Shown here: in pieces, positions 8,092-15,786 of the stretch | Layout of the letters: every line of letters starts with the position of its first letter | Position numbering within the stretch: position 1 is the first letter of the stretch | Source of the DNA: a virus | Virus record (IMG/VR): IMGVR_UViG_3300037200_000286 | Location: 1-20,948 of that record | DNA: 20,948 nt | Reading direction: 5' to 3' (one strand) | Made by a program: the position numbers and the translations under genes | Notes under the pieces: generated by a model | The model's database searches: none | What the model was told of the DNA's origin: nothing | Seen by the model: the letters and a program-made list of their open reading frames with translations, nothing else

Positions 8092-10023
8092 TTAAACGGC
8101 GACATTACTTGTCGGCGATATGGACGGTTGAGGCGGTGCTACTGAAGGCTTTACTTGTGGCGATGCTTGAGCTGGCATTGGTTGAGGCTGTGGTGGATTA
8201 GCTTGGTTTTTAAGATCTTGAATGGCTGTGAAATAATCCATGATCAGATCAAGCTTTTCTCGCTCCATATCTGTGACGACATATTTATTGTAGGTTTGAA
8301 CCGTAAGCTTTGTGGCAAGGTCTGTTGGATCAAGAATGAATTGATCAGGAGATCTATAACCCTTTTTACCTTCCTCAACAATTTGGTCAAGATCGTGAAG
8401 AATTCTTTCCTCTAACGCGACAGCTAATTGGTCATCTTGTTCTAGATCTGGGAGCCGAGATAACCTTCTAAACTCTTGATTAGAGATTTCGCCCGCCGCA
8501 AGCATTTCAGACAACTTTGATTGGCGACCAACAGGGTCTTTTGGAAGGGATGATTCTTCATAGCACCTGATGACATTGGTATCTTTAAGTAGAGCAATTT
8601 TAGGGAAATCAACTTGAACCGTACCATCACGCCCTGGGTAAACTGTCGTGTATTTGCCTTCTCGTTTGGCTATAAGCGCTGCACGATCGACCATCTTAGA
8701 TGCAAGTCCGGTATAGAAATTCTGATACCGTTTCTGCATAGAAGAAAAGCGAGTGCTTTGGATATTCATATACTCGCGCTGGGCTTCACCACTATTTAAC
8801 CCGGCAGGCTTAGTACCATTGGCCGACAAAGAAGATATGCCAGAGATTTGATAGGAATTTTCAATAAGCCATTTTATGTATTCATAGATCTCGGCATTGT
8901 TAGATGTGGCGTTCACAAACTGGGGTGCTTCGGCCATCGTTTTAACTTTGATAATGCTTGAGATATTATTATTGAAGGCTGTCTCTAATACTTTTGAAAG
9001 CTCTGAGATGATAATCTTAGGCACACCAGTCATCTCAAGGCTTTGAGATGCAATGATGAGCATCTTGTAGATTTCCATTTGTGTGGGGAAAAGTATTTCA
9101 GCTAGACCTTGGCTAAAAAAGCCAACCATATTGTCGTTGTAGTCTTGTTTCTCAAAAGGGAAGTAATTAAAATCCCAAGATTCATCTTCTATGATGCCAT
9201 CAGAGCAAACAAAAGAATGACGCCCATCTTTTGCGCCCTCTCCAGAAGGTAAATGCCACCCTTCGGCTATAATAATTTGATCTGAAATCGTATCCGAACT
9301 TTGGGGTGAACTATCAACAGTTCCACCTTGAGATTTATATATCTTATCAGCAGCTTTAGGGAACATGTCGGCCATAACACCGCGGTCACAAAGCTTTGTA
9401 TGTATTAACGCCCGAGGTGATCCATAATAGGCATCATTGAAATCTACTAAGAGCTCCGTCTCGAGAGTTCTTTGCAGTTCAACCTTATTATCTTTTTCAA
9501 TTATCTTTATAAGACCATTGCCTAATATGGCAGAGTCCCTAAAAGCCTTAACTCCGAGATCATATGCCTTACATCTGAAGAACTCGCCTTGAATGAAGTT
9601 ATTTACTTGTCCAGAAATTAATCTCTCGCGATATTTACTCGCATCAGGTATCCAAACAGGCATTGGATTATCTTGAGTGAGTTGGGAGGTTATGGTGTCC
9701 ACACATGAGTAAACGACGTTCGCGGTCGGGCGTCCCATCGGCATCTGCTGCGAGTTATCGAGAGTGGAAGTTGATGCTAAATAATTATAAAGTGGTTTAC
9801 CGGAAAATAGTCGAGAATAGAGAGATGCTTGCCTTATTCTTGCAGAATGAAAGTTCTTTAAAAATGCGGTCGTTGATAAAAGCTGAGATAGCAATTCTTT
9901 GTCATCTTGAGCTAGCCACCATTGATAGTAATTATTCGCTTTCTCGACTGTTTTCTTATCCCGAGGATCTATAACTTTATCTTTGGGCTTAACAACTTCT
10001 ATCGGCTCAACTGACCATGCCAT
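8092..10023 (-). CDS. Portal protein
   Basis: This 643-residue protein fits the portal, the dodecameric ring at one capsid vertex through which DNA is packaged and tails attach. It is in the expected place between the pre-portal genes and the scaffold. The N-terminal third has ARIRQASLYSRLFSGKPLYN and a segment with VVYSCVDTITSQLTQDNPMP, similar to the portal wing region in many phages. The middle includes QTRx-type helices such as MNIQSTRFSSMQKRYQNFYT, and the last third has PVGRQSKLSEMLAAGEISNQ, which corresponds to the stem/crown helices of portals ('dP...r...i..m...G.is'). The terminal 35 residues are Pro/Gln-rich. The start ATG at 10023 shares a base with the preceding stop (TAATG), indicating coupling. 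The length is in the normal range for portals of short-tailed phages. Confidence 0.9.
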   Translation of the reverse strand: MAWSVEPIEVVKPKDKVIDPRDKKTVEKANNYYQWWLAQDDKELLSQLLSTTAFLKNFHSARIRQASLYSRLFSGKPLYNYLASTSTLDNSQQMPMGRPTANVVYSCVDTITSQLTQDNPMPVWIPDASKYRERLISGQVNNFIQGEFFRCKAYDLGVKAFRDSAILGNGLIKIIEKDNKVELQRTLETELLVDFNDAYYGSPRALIHTKLCDRGVMADMFPKAADKIYKSQGGTVDSSPQSSDTISDQIIIAEGWHLPSGEGAKDGRHSFVCSDGIIEDESWDFNYFPFEKQDYNDNMVGFFSQGLAEILFPTQMEIYKMLIIASQSLEMTGVPKIIISELSKVLETAFNNNISSIIKVKTMAEAPQFVNATSNNAEIYEYIKWLIENSYQISGISSLSANGTKPAGLNSGEAQREYMNIQSTRFSSMQKRYQNFYTGLASKMVDRAALIAKREGKYTTVYPGRDGTVQVDFPKIALLKDTNVIRCYEESSLPKDPVGRQSKLSEMLAAGEISNQEFRRLSRLPDLEQDDQLAVALEERILHDLDQIVEEGKKGYRSPDQFILDPTDLATKLTVQTYNKYVVTDMEREKLDLIMDYFTAIQDLKNQANPPQPQPMPAQASPQVKPSVAPPQPSISPTSNVAV

Positions 10024-10289
10024 TAGAGTGCCCCATCCGGAAATATTTGATTAGCCAATTCTTCAGGGGACATTTTAATTGTGTTAAGTAAACCTTTGAT
10101 TTGTTCATTGGCCTTTGCGACAGCAGCAGCTTCTTCTGGAGTTTTAACTTCAGGCAATGGTTCTAACTTTTTTACTTTGAAGTCATCTGGACTTGGTGAC
10201 AGTTCAATTTCATGTTCGAATGATTTAAACCGTTTCACGCCAGACGTCCTCAAGGCTTCAATTAGCGCCAAGGTTTCCTGTAAATTCAC
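10023..10289 (-). CDS. Small pre-portal protein, function unknown
   Basis: An 88-residue protein starting with GTG at 10289, 3 nt after the TAA of the previous gene, with GGAGAG about 10 nt upstream. It begins MNLQETLALIEALRTSGVKR and then has FKSFEHEIELSPSPDDFKVK, followed by a Glu/Ala-rich helix and a final MSPEELANQIFPDGAL. Short proteins with a 'GVKRFKSFEHE' type core occur just upstream of portal genes in other phages, but I know no experimentally defined role. Its stop overlaps the portal start (TAATG), so stoichiometry with the portal is probably linked. It could be a portal accessory or assembly factor; this is inference from position. Confidence 0.7.
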   Translation of the reverse strand: MNLQETLALIEALRTSGVKRFKSFEHEIELSPSPDDFKVKKLEPLPEVKTPEEAAAVAKANEQIKGLLNTIKMSPEELANQIFPDGAL

Positions 10290-10292
10290 CGC

Positions 10293-10571
10293 TTACATGC
10301 TCTCCATGTACTTAGCGATGCGGGCGGAAATCTTTTTTCTTTTGCCTTCGTCTTGGCTAGATTCGTTCTCACCCATTTCGCTTGCGGTAGCAGGCTCGTG
10401 GTCTGGCTGACCCAAAACATCAGAGACTTCCATGTTTTGTTTTTCATCCCAGGCAGTATTAGGATCGACGGCATCTTGTCCGGCATAATCCATGTCTTGT
10501 CTAAGGTCAGCTTGACCTGATTCTTTTTTCTTTTTACGGATAGCGGCACTCAAAGATTTACCATCAAGCAT
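10293..10571 (-). CDS. Small charged pre-portal protein (LDGKSL family), function unknown
   Basis: A 92-residue protein. GTG 10580, ATG 10577 and ATG 10571 are all in frame; ATG 10571 is preferred because AAGGG sits 8 nt upstream of it, while the ATG at 10577 would be only 2 nt from that site. It begins MLDGKSLSAAIRKKKKESGQ, with an acidic middle and a basic C-terminal helix (KRKKISARIAKYMESM). A similar N-terminus (LDGKSLAxAIRxKKKK) occurs in other phage proteins near the portal. No catalytic or membrane feature is visible. It overlaps the previous gene by 8 nt. An overlapping frame at 10286-10549 is judged a shadow because it is strongly basic, lacks an upstream ribosome-binding site and does not fit the family pattern. 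Confidence 0.65.
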   Translation of the reverse strand: MLDGKSLSAAIRKKKKESGQADLRQDMDYAGQDAVDPNTAWDEKQNMEVSDVLGQPDHEPATASEMGENESSQDEGKRKKISARIAKYMESM

Positions 10572-10800
10572 TGTCATCACCCTTTTTGTTAAGGCAGCTA
10601 AGGACAGCAGCCTCTAGCCCCTGCATAAGTTTTTTATGATCTTTGGAATGAATGGCGCCCATGAGCTCTTCGCCGATTACATCATGCATGTCTGGTTCTT
10701 CAGATTCATCGGCAGGAGAAGAATCGGCCTGGTCTAGTTTGGCTGGTTCTTTTTCATCAGACTCCATAGCGCTAGGTCGCTTCGAGTACATCGGGCCCAT
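10564..10800 (-). CDS. Small acidic protein with AIxxKDHKxxM repeat module, paralogue of the next gene upstream
   Basis: A 78-residue protein read from ATG 10800, where GAGAGG lies 6 nt upstream; an upstream ATG at 10848 lacks a comparable site. It starts MGPMYSKRPSAMESDEKEPA, has an acidic linker, and ends in a helical module with EELMGAIHSKDHKKLMQGLE, AAVLSCLNKKGDDNA. The same module occurs in the adjacent upstream gene at 10772-11008 (AI-x2-KDHK-x2-M-x2-L-x-A). The two genes overlap by 29 nt. No known function; position between terminase and portal suggests a head-assembly or packaging accessory. Confidence 0.7.
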   Translation of the reverse strand: MGPMYSKRPSAMESDEKEPAKLDQADSSPADESEEPDMHDVIGEELMGAIHSKDHKKLMQGLEAAVLSCLNKKGDDNA

Positions 10801-11008
10801 CGTCGTCCTCTCTTGACATAATGCATTCAATGAGTGCTGATAGAGCACTCATCATTTGCTTATGATCTTTGTTTTCAATAGCTTGGCTTAATTCAGATAA
10901 GGCTTGTTCTATGAGTTCATCATCTTCGGAAAAGCCGAATTTAGATGTGCCGGACATCTTTCGAAGTTTAGGCCAGCCTTTAGGTTGTAGAAAAGGAAGC
11001 TTATTCAT
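10772..11008 (-). CDS. Small protein with AIxxKDHKxxM module, paralogue of the next gene downstream
   Basis: A 78-residue protein starting ATG 11008, 26 nt after the large terminase stop. The N-terminus (MNKLPFLQPKGWPKLRKMSG) is basic and aromatic; the C-terminal half is acidic and helical: DDELIEQALSELSQAIENKD then HKQMMSALSALIECIMSRED. The latter matches the downstream paralogue at the AI, KDHK, M, L, A and C positions, and both end in an acidic DD-containing tail. This implies tandem duplication followed by divergence of the N-terminal parts. The ribosome-binding site is weak. Function unknown. Confidence 0.7.
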   Translation of the reverse strand: MNKLPFLQPKGWPKLRKMSGTSKFGFSEDDELIEQALSELSQAIENKDHKQMMSALSALIECIMSREDDDGPDVLEAT

Positions 11009-11034
11009 TCATACTTGATGAACTGCTTCACATT

Positions 11035-12525
11035 TTATTGATCTTCCCACCGATGCCATGGGTCCATACCATTTGCATCTTTAACCCAGCCAGTAGGTCC
11101 GCCATCTTTAATGGCTTGTTCACGTTTAATCTTATCCATGATGGCTTGCTTATGAAGATCTTCTTGTTCTTTTATGTATTCGATAGTCCCAGGAATTAAA
11201 GCTTTCTTGGCGGGTGATGCTAAAAAGTGATAACCATTAAACCACCCGTATAACAAAGCATCGCATCTATGGTTTGGGAGTGCTGGATGTTCCTTCTTAG
11301 GATACGCAATCTTATCGCCATTGGTTTTCCATACAAGGGCCATCATCTCGTCAATCAGATCATGCTCATCTTGGTGAATCTTAACTTTCCCTTGTATAAG
11401 GTCGCCATTTAGAATCTCAATGTGATCTGCCTTCCCTAACTTATCAGCATATTCAAACAAGATACTTGAACGCATGGTCATCGTTTCAACACCTTGTTTA
11501 TTTGCACCATCGATGATAACTGAGTTACATGGGTATTTTGGATCGGATAGAAATTCTAATAGCTTTTTCTCTACCATGTCGAAGGTCATATGCTTCTGTG
11601 CGAAGGTTTTTAGTATATAGAATGTTGGATCATTGTCGTGATAAGCAGATAACACTATCGCTGTATCATCTTCCCATCCCAGATCGCATGAAAGTATATA
11701 ATGCCACCCCTTGGATTCTGGGTAGGGGCGATCTCGAAATAGGTTTCTTTCAGGATGGAACTTATAAACTAATTTATCTGTCTCAATCACCCACTCGTTC
11801 AGGTACCACTGTCTAAACTGCGGGGTTTCCATATAAAGCGGGCGATTAGTTTTAATATCGTCTAACTGTGCTTGCCAATCTATGTGTGGATTTTGATGGG
11901 CCGACCATCTGTGAACTGACCAGCCAGGTTCTTTGTTATTTGTGATGTCAAAGAATAGCCCTTGAGTGATGTTGGATGATGTCCCAAAGAAACAAATAGT
12001 TCCTTTTTCATCAGCCATTGCAGGGCCCAGGATGTCGTAAACTAAGTGCCTTGTGTTAACTGTGTAAAGAGATCCTTCGTCGATACAAACAAGCTTATGT
12101 TTTTTACCTAGCTGCTTATTCATCTCGGTTTCATCACTATCAACGCCAGATATTCTTATGATTGAACCATTTGGAAAAGAATAAGTGAGCGAAGCTTTGT
12201 TAAGCTCCATTCCTAGGTTTTGTCTTTGATTGATAACCTGCAGGATGTCCTTATCTATAATATCGAGTGCTGTTTGACGAGTTAGGCCTACAAACAGGCA
12301 GTTACTTCTTGGGAACTTTAGACAAGTCTCGACCATATAAAGGCCTGCAGTAAAACTCTTTGCTGCTCGCCTTGTACAGTGAAGCGCTTTATGCTTTTTA
12401 GGATCATCAATGAATAGCCTTTGCTCTTTAAAGGCCATTTCTTCAATACGTGATATTTGACTTTGATTAACTTGTGACTGTTTACTTACAAATCTCTGTA
12501 AATCATACTTATGATTCTGATCCAC
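11035..12525 (-). CDS. terL: Terminase large subunit (packaging ATPase/nuclease)
   Basis: The 496-residue protein is the DNA-packaging motor and headful or cos nuclease. Visible motifs: a Walker A-like segment TRRAAKSF (residues 51-58, a degenerate P-loop as often seen in terminases), Walker B LVCIDE (145-150) with the catalytic Glu, coupling motif GTSS (181-184), and the RNase H-like nuclease acidic residues D281 (ILSCDLG), D339 (VIIDG) and D422 (HRCDALLYGW). The start is a GTG at 12525, overlapping the end of the small terminase gene by 17 nt; GAGAAG lies 8 nt upstream of it. The next ATG is well inside the protein. The length is normal for the family. Downstream genes follow in standard order. 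Confidence 0.93.
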   Translation of the reverse strand: MDQNHKYDLQRFVSKQSQVNQSQISRIEEMAFKEQRLFIDDPKKHKALHCTRRAAKSFTAGLYMVETCLKFPRSNCLFVGLTRQTALDIIDKDILQVINQRQNLGMELNKASLTYSFPNGSIIRISGVDSDETEMNKQLGKKHKLVCIDEGSLYTVNTRHLVYDILGPAMADEKGTICFFGTSSNITQGLFFDITNNKEPGWSVHRWSAHQNPHIDWQAQLDDIKTNRPLYMETPQFRQWYLNEWVIETDKLVYKFHPERNLFRDRPYPESKGWHYILSCDLGWEDDTAIVLSAYHDNDPTFYILKTFAQKHMTFDMVEKKLLEFLSDPKYPCNSVIIDGANKQGVETMTMRSSILFEYADKLGKADHIEILNGDLIQGKVKIHQDEHDLIDEMMALVWKTNGDKIAYPKKEHPALPNHRCDALLYGWFNGYHFLASPAKKALIPGTIEYIKEQEDLHKQAIMDKIKREQAIKDGGPTGWVKDANGMDPWHRWEDQ

Positions 12526-12874
12526 TATCTAATCTTCTCGCGGCTTCCGCGGCCAGTTCCTCATCAGATATCTTATGGAGCACAAATTCTTCTTTAACCT
12601 TACCGAACAGTCGTTCAATAAAGCTTTGAATATGGCTAAAGTCGCCTGACTTAATGGCCTTCTGCATGGCTGACGCCATAGCCATCTCTAATACTGTACC
12701 CTTAAAGTCTTTAAGATCTTCTGGCTTAAGGTCTATAAGCTTATGGATGAGGAGTGAGAATTCACCCTTGGTCATCTGTTTAATGGCCTTCAATTCTGGT
12801 GGCCCAGGGGGCCTGCCAGCAGGGTTTCCTGATTGACCAGGCTTAAAAGGCACAAGGGTTTTAGGATTGCTCAT
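12509..12874 (-). CDS. terS: Terminase small subunit
   Basis: A 121-residue DNA-recognition subunit beginning with MSNPKTLVPFKPGQSGNPAG, followed by RPPGPPELKAIKQM. The FKPGQSGNPAGRP signature is typical of small phage proteins (DUF5681 type) that lie directly before large terminase genes. The middle is helical (EMAMASAMQKAIKSGDFSHI, QSFIERLFGK), which agrees with the oligomerisation region, and the C-terminus is Ala/Glu-rich. ATG 12874 overlaps the end of the ParB-methyltransferase gene by 14 nt, and the end overlaps terL by 17 nt, so the three genes are translated as a block. Confidence 0.85.
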   Translation of the reverse strand: MSNPKTLVPFKPGQSGNPAGRPPGPPELKAIKQMTKGEFSLLIHKLIDLKPEDLKDFKGTVLEMAMASAMQKAIKSGDFSHIQSFIERLFGKVKEEFVLHKISDEELAAEAARRLDSGSES

Positions 12875-14090
12875 TCACTGTTCTTTCACTGATTCTCTCG
12901 GATTTTAGTCCAGTATATTTCTCCCAGCGGGTGACGATGACATCGCAGTAATGAGGATCTATCTCCATCATGAAGCACTTACGTTTAGTCTTCTCACAGG
13001 CTATGAGGGTTGAGCCGGAACCACCGAAGAGGTCGAGAACTGACTTAGATGTGTGGTTGCCAATCGCTTTCTCAACAATAGCCACCGGCTTAGTTGTGGG
13101 GTGAGCCACTAAATAGTTTCCGGCTTGGTTAAATCGCTTGCCATTCTCATCAAAACTATTAAATGAGCTGCTCTTTGGAGCGTCCCAAACATTGGTTTCT
13201 CCGGTGCAAATTGGATCAACTCCGTTCGAGACAAAAAATATAGCCTCAAACTTCCTGTTATATTTGTTTTTAGAATAAAATGATGCCGAGTCTTTGTTCC
13301 AAACAATGATTTCATCGAAGGTAAATGCACTGTTCTTAAGGGCTGACTCGAAATCACTATGGTTTTTAATTTCATAGCAAATATATGCTGGATATTTTTC
13401 AATTATTGCAACTCTCATTCCTGCAAAGGCAGCTGATAGGAAGGTTATAAAGTCATCTTGCTCCATTGAGTCGTTCTTTATCTTGCCAGTAAACTTGCCC
13501 TTAATACCCACATTGTACGGAGGATCGGTAAAAACCATGTCAGCCTTCTCGCCATTCATTAACTTTTCAACGTCTAGGATATTTGTCGAATCCCCACAAA
13601 GAAGTCTGTGCTCCCCTAATTTATAAAGGTCGCCCTTCTTTGTTGTTGGCTCAATATGAGATGGTATAGTATCTTCACCTTCTCGATCGGCGACATCTAC
13701 TTTAAAACCTTTTATGCCCAATAGATCTAAATCGAAATCAGGACCTAGTTCTCCGATGTCCAAGTTAATCCCCGATAGGTCTAGTTCCGCCCATGAGGCA
13801 ATGGCATTGTCTGCCTGGACATCAGCATATTCTTGTTCATCTGAATCATAATCTTGAATTGTTACTGGGACTTCTTTCATGCACATCTTCATAGCGGCCA
13901 TTAATCTTCCATGGCCTGAAGTTATGAAGCCTGATCGCTTACTGACCTTGATGGGATATCGCCAGCCTTGGTATGCTAAAATCTTACAAAGTCTGTCAAT
14001 TTGTTCTGGCGAATGTTTGTTCCGGTTCTTTGGATGTTGCTTGAGCTCTTTAGGATCTTTGAGTTCTGTATGCTCGCAATGAATTCTCAT
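12861..14090 (-). CDS. ParB-domain / DNA methyltransferase fusion (beta-class, N4-cytosine or N6-adenine)
   Basis: The 409-residue protein joins a ParB/Srx-like N-terminal domain to a SAM-dependent DNA methyltransferase. Residues 1-100 have the ParB-type KQHPKNRNKHSPEQIDRL (17-34) and GFITSGHGRLMAAMKM (54-69). Residues 150-409 are the methyltransferase: KGDLYKLGEHRLLCGDS (152-168), catalytic motif IV DPPYN (189-193) and SAM-binding motif I FGGSGST (355-361). Motif IV before motif I defines the beta class. Methylation of A-N6 or C-N4 in a short target is expected; the target cannot be predicted. ATG 14090 is chosen because AGGA lies 7 nt upstream of it and its ATGA overlaps the preceding stop; an in-frame TTG at 14105 is weaker. 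ParB-methyltransferase fusions recur beside phage terminase genes. Confidence 0.9.
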   Translation of the reverse strand: MRIHCEHTELKDPKELKQHPKNRNKHSPEQIDRLCKILAYQGWRYPIKVSKRSGFITSGHGRLMAAMKMCMKEVPVTIQDYDSDEQEYADVQADNAIASWAELDLSGINLDIGELGPDFDLDLLGIKGFKVDVADREGEDTIPSHIEPTTKKGDLYKLGEHRLLCGDSTNILDVEKLMNGEKADMVFTDPPYNVGIKGKFTGKIKNDSMEQDDFITFLSAAFAGMRVAIIEKYPAYICYEIKNHSDFESALKNSAFTFDEIIVWNKDSASFYSKNKYNRKFEAIFFVSNGVDPICTGETNVWDAPKSSSFNSFDENGKRFNQAGNYLVAHPTTKPVAIVEKAIGNHTSKSVLDLFGGSGSTLIACEKTKRKCFMMEIDPHYCDVIVTRWEKYTGLKSERISERTVNEQS

Positions 14091-14335
14091 TGACTTATCC
14101 TGCAATGAATCACATTGGCTAAGGGGATAATGTTTGTGGTCCCATGGGCTTTGGTAATTACCCCGTCTGGGGTCCAGGTAATAGAATCGACCACATATTT
14201 CTTATCGAATTGATTTCTTCCAACAAGTTTGAATTCGGATACTGGCTCTTTATCTACTCCAGGTGGAACTGGTTGATGAAATCGGACATAGTAGCTCTCA
14301 TAAACTTTTGATTTCTTCTTTTCTTCCAACTTCAT
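14087..14335 (-). CDS. Small basic protein, function unknown
   Basis: An 82-residue protein beginning MKLEEKKKSKVYESYYVRFH with GVDKEPVSEFKLVGRNQFDK later and a beta-rich end (YVVDSITWTPDGVITKAHG). It overlaps the end of the HTH-GNAT gene by 38 nt and its stop overlaps the methyltransferase start as ATGA. The start is uncertain: AAGGAG lies only 1 nt before ATG 14335, whereas an in-frame TTG at 14329 is at a more usual distance. I recognise no family. The small-beta-domain look would suit a nucleic-acid or protein-interaction module, but that is a guess. Confidence 0.6.
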   Translation of the reverse strand: MKLEEKKKSKVYESYYVRFHQPVPPGVDKEPVSEFKLVGRNQFDKKYVVDSITWTPDGVITKAHGTTNIIPLANVIHCRISQ

Positions 14336-14864
14336 TCTCCTTAATTTTTAACTTATGGTTCCTAGCGATTGACGAGCCGATCTTTGTGGACGGCTGAGCA
14401 ATATCTTGAAATCCCTTAGTTAAAAGGGTGGCAATCCCTTGATTTCTATAATCTTGTTTCACATAAACAAATTCAATAGTTAGGTTCATTAGAACAGCAT
14501 AGCCTATAATTTGATCTGGATCTTCATTAAGGCATGCTATGCGAGTACTAATGTCTGGGTGATCTAGAAAGGTTCTAATCTCTTTTGTTTTAATTCTAAA
14601 AAATCTTGGATCAAGAGCATTTTGAGTATGGGTATCAAACCATACTGAATTTCGCCAGCTAGCAAAGACAAATGGAGCATCCGAATTTGGATCATAGGCC
14701 CTAATAATTACCGAGGCATGTGGTTCTTTATTCAGATCAACAAGTGTCATATTTTCCTTCATTTTCCTAAGAGCTCTAAAAATGCTAGAGTTATGAATAC
14801 CGAACTGCTTTGCTATTTCTCTTAAGGAAAATCCATCACAATAAGACTTCCAGACCTTGACCAT
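14298..14864 (-). CDS. HTH-GNAT two-domain protein (canonical start; open frame extends upstream)
   Basis: From the first ATG (14864) this is 188 residues. Residues 10-36 form a helix-turn-helix of the Hin/homeodomain-like kind (DGFSLREIAKQFGIHNSSIF, then RALRKM). Residues about 50-155 look like a GNAT acyltransferase domain: IIRAYDPNSDAPFVFASW, IIGYAVLMN, and motif A FVYVKQDYRNQGIATLL (132-148), whose R-x-x-G-x-A is the acyl-CoA phosphate-binding turn. The C-terminal part is short, so the last GNAT strands may be reduced. The ATG has no ribosome-binding site and the same frame is open for 96 further codons upstream with a Cys cluster (see next entry). An HTH-acyltransferase might acylate a DNA-bound partner or modify DNA bases; both are inference. 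Confidence 0.65.
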   Translation of the reverse strand: MVKVWKSYCDGFSLREIAKQFGIHNSSIFRALRKMKENMTLVDLNKEPHASVIIRAYDPNSDAPFVFASWRNSVWFDTHTQNALDPRFFRIKTKEIRTFLDHPDISTRIACLNEDPDQIIGYAVLMNLTIEFVYVKQDYRNQGIATLLTKGFQDIAQPSTKIGSSIARNHKLKIKENEVGRKEEIKSL

Positions 14865-15152
14865 AGCGTTGGCTGAGATGACATTGTTTGGATGCTTAAA
14901 GGATGATTGGCAGATGACTTCAAAGTCTGGGTGCTTTGAGAAAGATTCTTCAATTTCAAACTTAGGATTGGGCCAGGCCGTGTTCTCAAGTTTATCGTTA
15001 AATTCTTCAGATCCTGTCCATTTTTTAATAAGTCTAATTGTTTGATCTTCAATGTCTACAAAGCCTTCTAGTTTGGCGTACCATTCTTTTTGAAGTTCCT
15101 GACAATGCTTGCATCCACTGCAAATATTGAAATGCTTGCATTTATTGTTCAG
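14865..15152 (-). other. In-frame coding-looking N-terminal extension of the HTH-GNAT gene, no canonical start
   Basis: In the frame of the HTH-GNAT gene the sequence is open from 15152 (after TGA 15155-15153) without a stop. It encodes 96 residues with no Met. Its start reads KCKHFNICSGCKHCQELQKE, four Cys plus two His in 14 residues, suggestive of a zinc or iron-sulfur cluster, then a sensible mixed helix-type composition leading without a break into the HTH. The only near-cognate start I see is CTG at 15152-15150, which would overlap the upstream gene by 11 nt, as is common in this operon. An ATG at 15141 is in another frame and stops after 28 codons. The choices are a CTG start, a frameshift, or a sequencing indel. 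Confidence 0.55.
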
Positions 15153-15489
15153 TCAATTCGTCCGGAACCGCGGCCAATTGAGATTCACCCGTGAGGGCTT
15201 TTCTCGCGGCTTCTTTTCTGGCAGAAATGGCAACAGAGATTTGTTGCGTCGTATGGTTGGAAATGGTGTGAACACTTCTATCAAAAAGATCTGTCTTTTT
15301 AAAGGTGCCGGCACCTCTTTCCATTGCATGTAGGCATGATGTAACTATTTGAGCTATATATTCCGCATCCATGGCCAGTGGGCTACTTAGTTTATTAATT
15401 TCTAAAAGCATTTCATTCACTAATGCCTCAAATTGATCATTGGTTACAGGGAAGTAGACTTCCTCGACTTCAAATGTCGGCCTTATCAT
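15142..15489 (-). CDS. Small unknown phage protein
   Basis: A 115-residue protein, MIRPTFEVEEVYFPVTNDQF at the start, largely helical, with HAMERGAGTFKKTDLFDRS in the middle and an Ala/Arg-rich helix ISARKEAARKALTGESQLAA near the end. ATG 15489 overlaps the previous stop as ATGA. I recognise no family and see no signal peptide or membrane segment. It belongs to the run of small genes that opens the minus-strand unit. Confidence 0.65.
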   Translation of the reverse strand: MIRPTFEVEEVYFPVTNDQFEALVNEMLLEINKLSSPLAMDAEYIAQIVTSCLHAMERGAGTFKKTDLFDRSVHTISNHTTQQISVAISARKEAARKALTGESQLAAVPDELTEQ

Positions 15490-15776
15490 TGAGTCACCGC
15501 CGCTGGCTCTTTCGCAGCTTCCATTGGAATTGGGGATTGAGGATCTTTAACGCCGTTAGATTTATTCATTTGTTCTTTTAATTGTCTGTCTTTTTCTTCT
15601 TTTCTTTGACGTTCTGATGCCATATCGGCTTCCTCATCAATGGCCTTAAGTTCTCTATGCAATTTTTCAATAAGCTTTGGTATGCGGACTTCCATTTGCC
15701 AATGGAGGTGTCCTAGTTCAGATGCTTTTTGATAATAGTTATTGTTGATCTCCTGAACGGTGCGTGGCTTTGCCAT
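15486..15776 (-). CDS. Small charged coiled-coil-type protein, function unknown
   Basis: A 96-residue protein with a strong ribosome-binding site (AAGGAG, 6 nt before ATG 15776). It starts MAKPRTVQEINNNYYQKASE and then LGHLHWQMEVRIPKLIEKLH. Residues about 40-70 are a charged helix with many Glu/Lys/Arg, likely coiled coil, and the end is Pro/Ala-rich. Small proteins beginning 'RTxxEIxxxYxxxxxxxGxxxYxxxxxxxxI' occur in several phages before terminase genes, without known role. The stop overlaps the next start. Confidence 0.7.
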   Translation of the reverse strand: MAKPRTVQEINNNYYQKASELGHLHWQMEVRIPKLIEKLHRELKAIDEEADMASERQRKEEKDRQLKEQMNKSNGVKDPQSPIPMEAAKEPAAVTQ

Positions 15777-15786
15777 GATTTTCTCC

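Noticed and set aside
9705-9974. Plus-strand 89-codon frame in the portal gene
   Set aside because: Antisense to the portal coding sequence with no supporting signals.
10286-10549. Alternative minus-strand frame overlapping the LDGKSL-type gene
   Set aside because: Strongly basic, no ribosome-binding site; the overlapping frame at 10293-10571 matches a recognisable small phage protein.
14822-15052. Minus-strand 76-codon frame upstream of the HTH-GNAT gene
   Set aside because: Low-complexity Ser/Leu/Lys composition; the HTH-GNAT frame is open across the same bases with a far more protein-like sequence.
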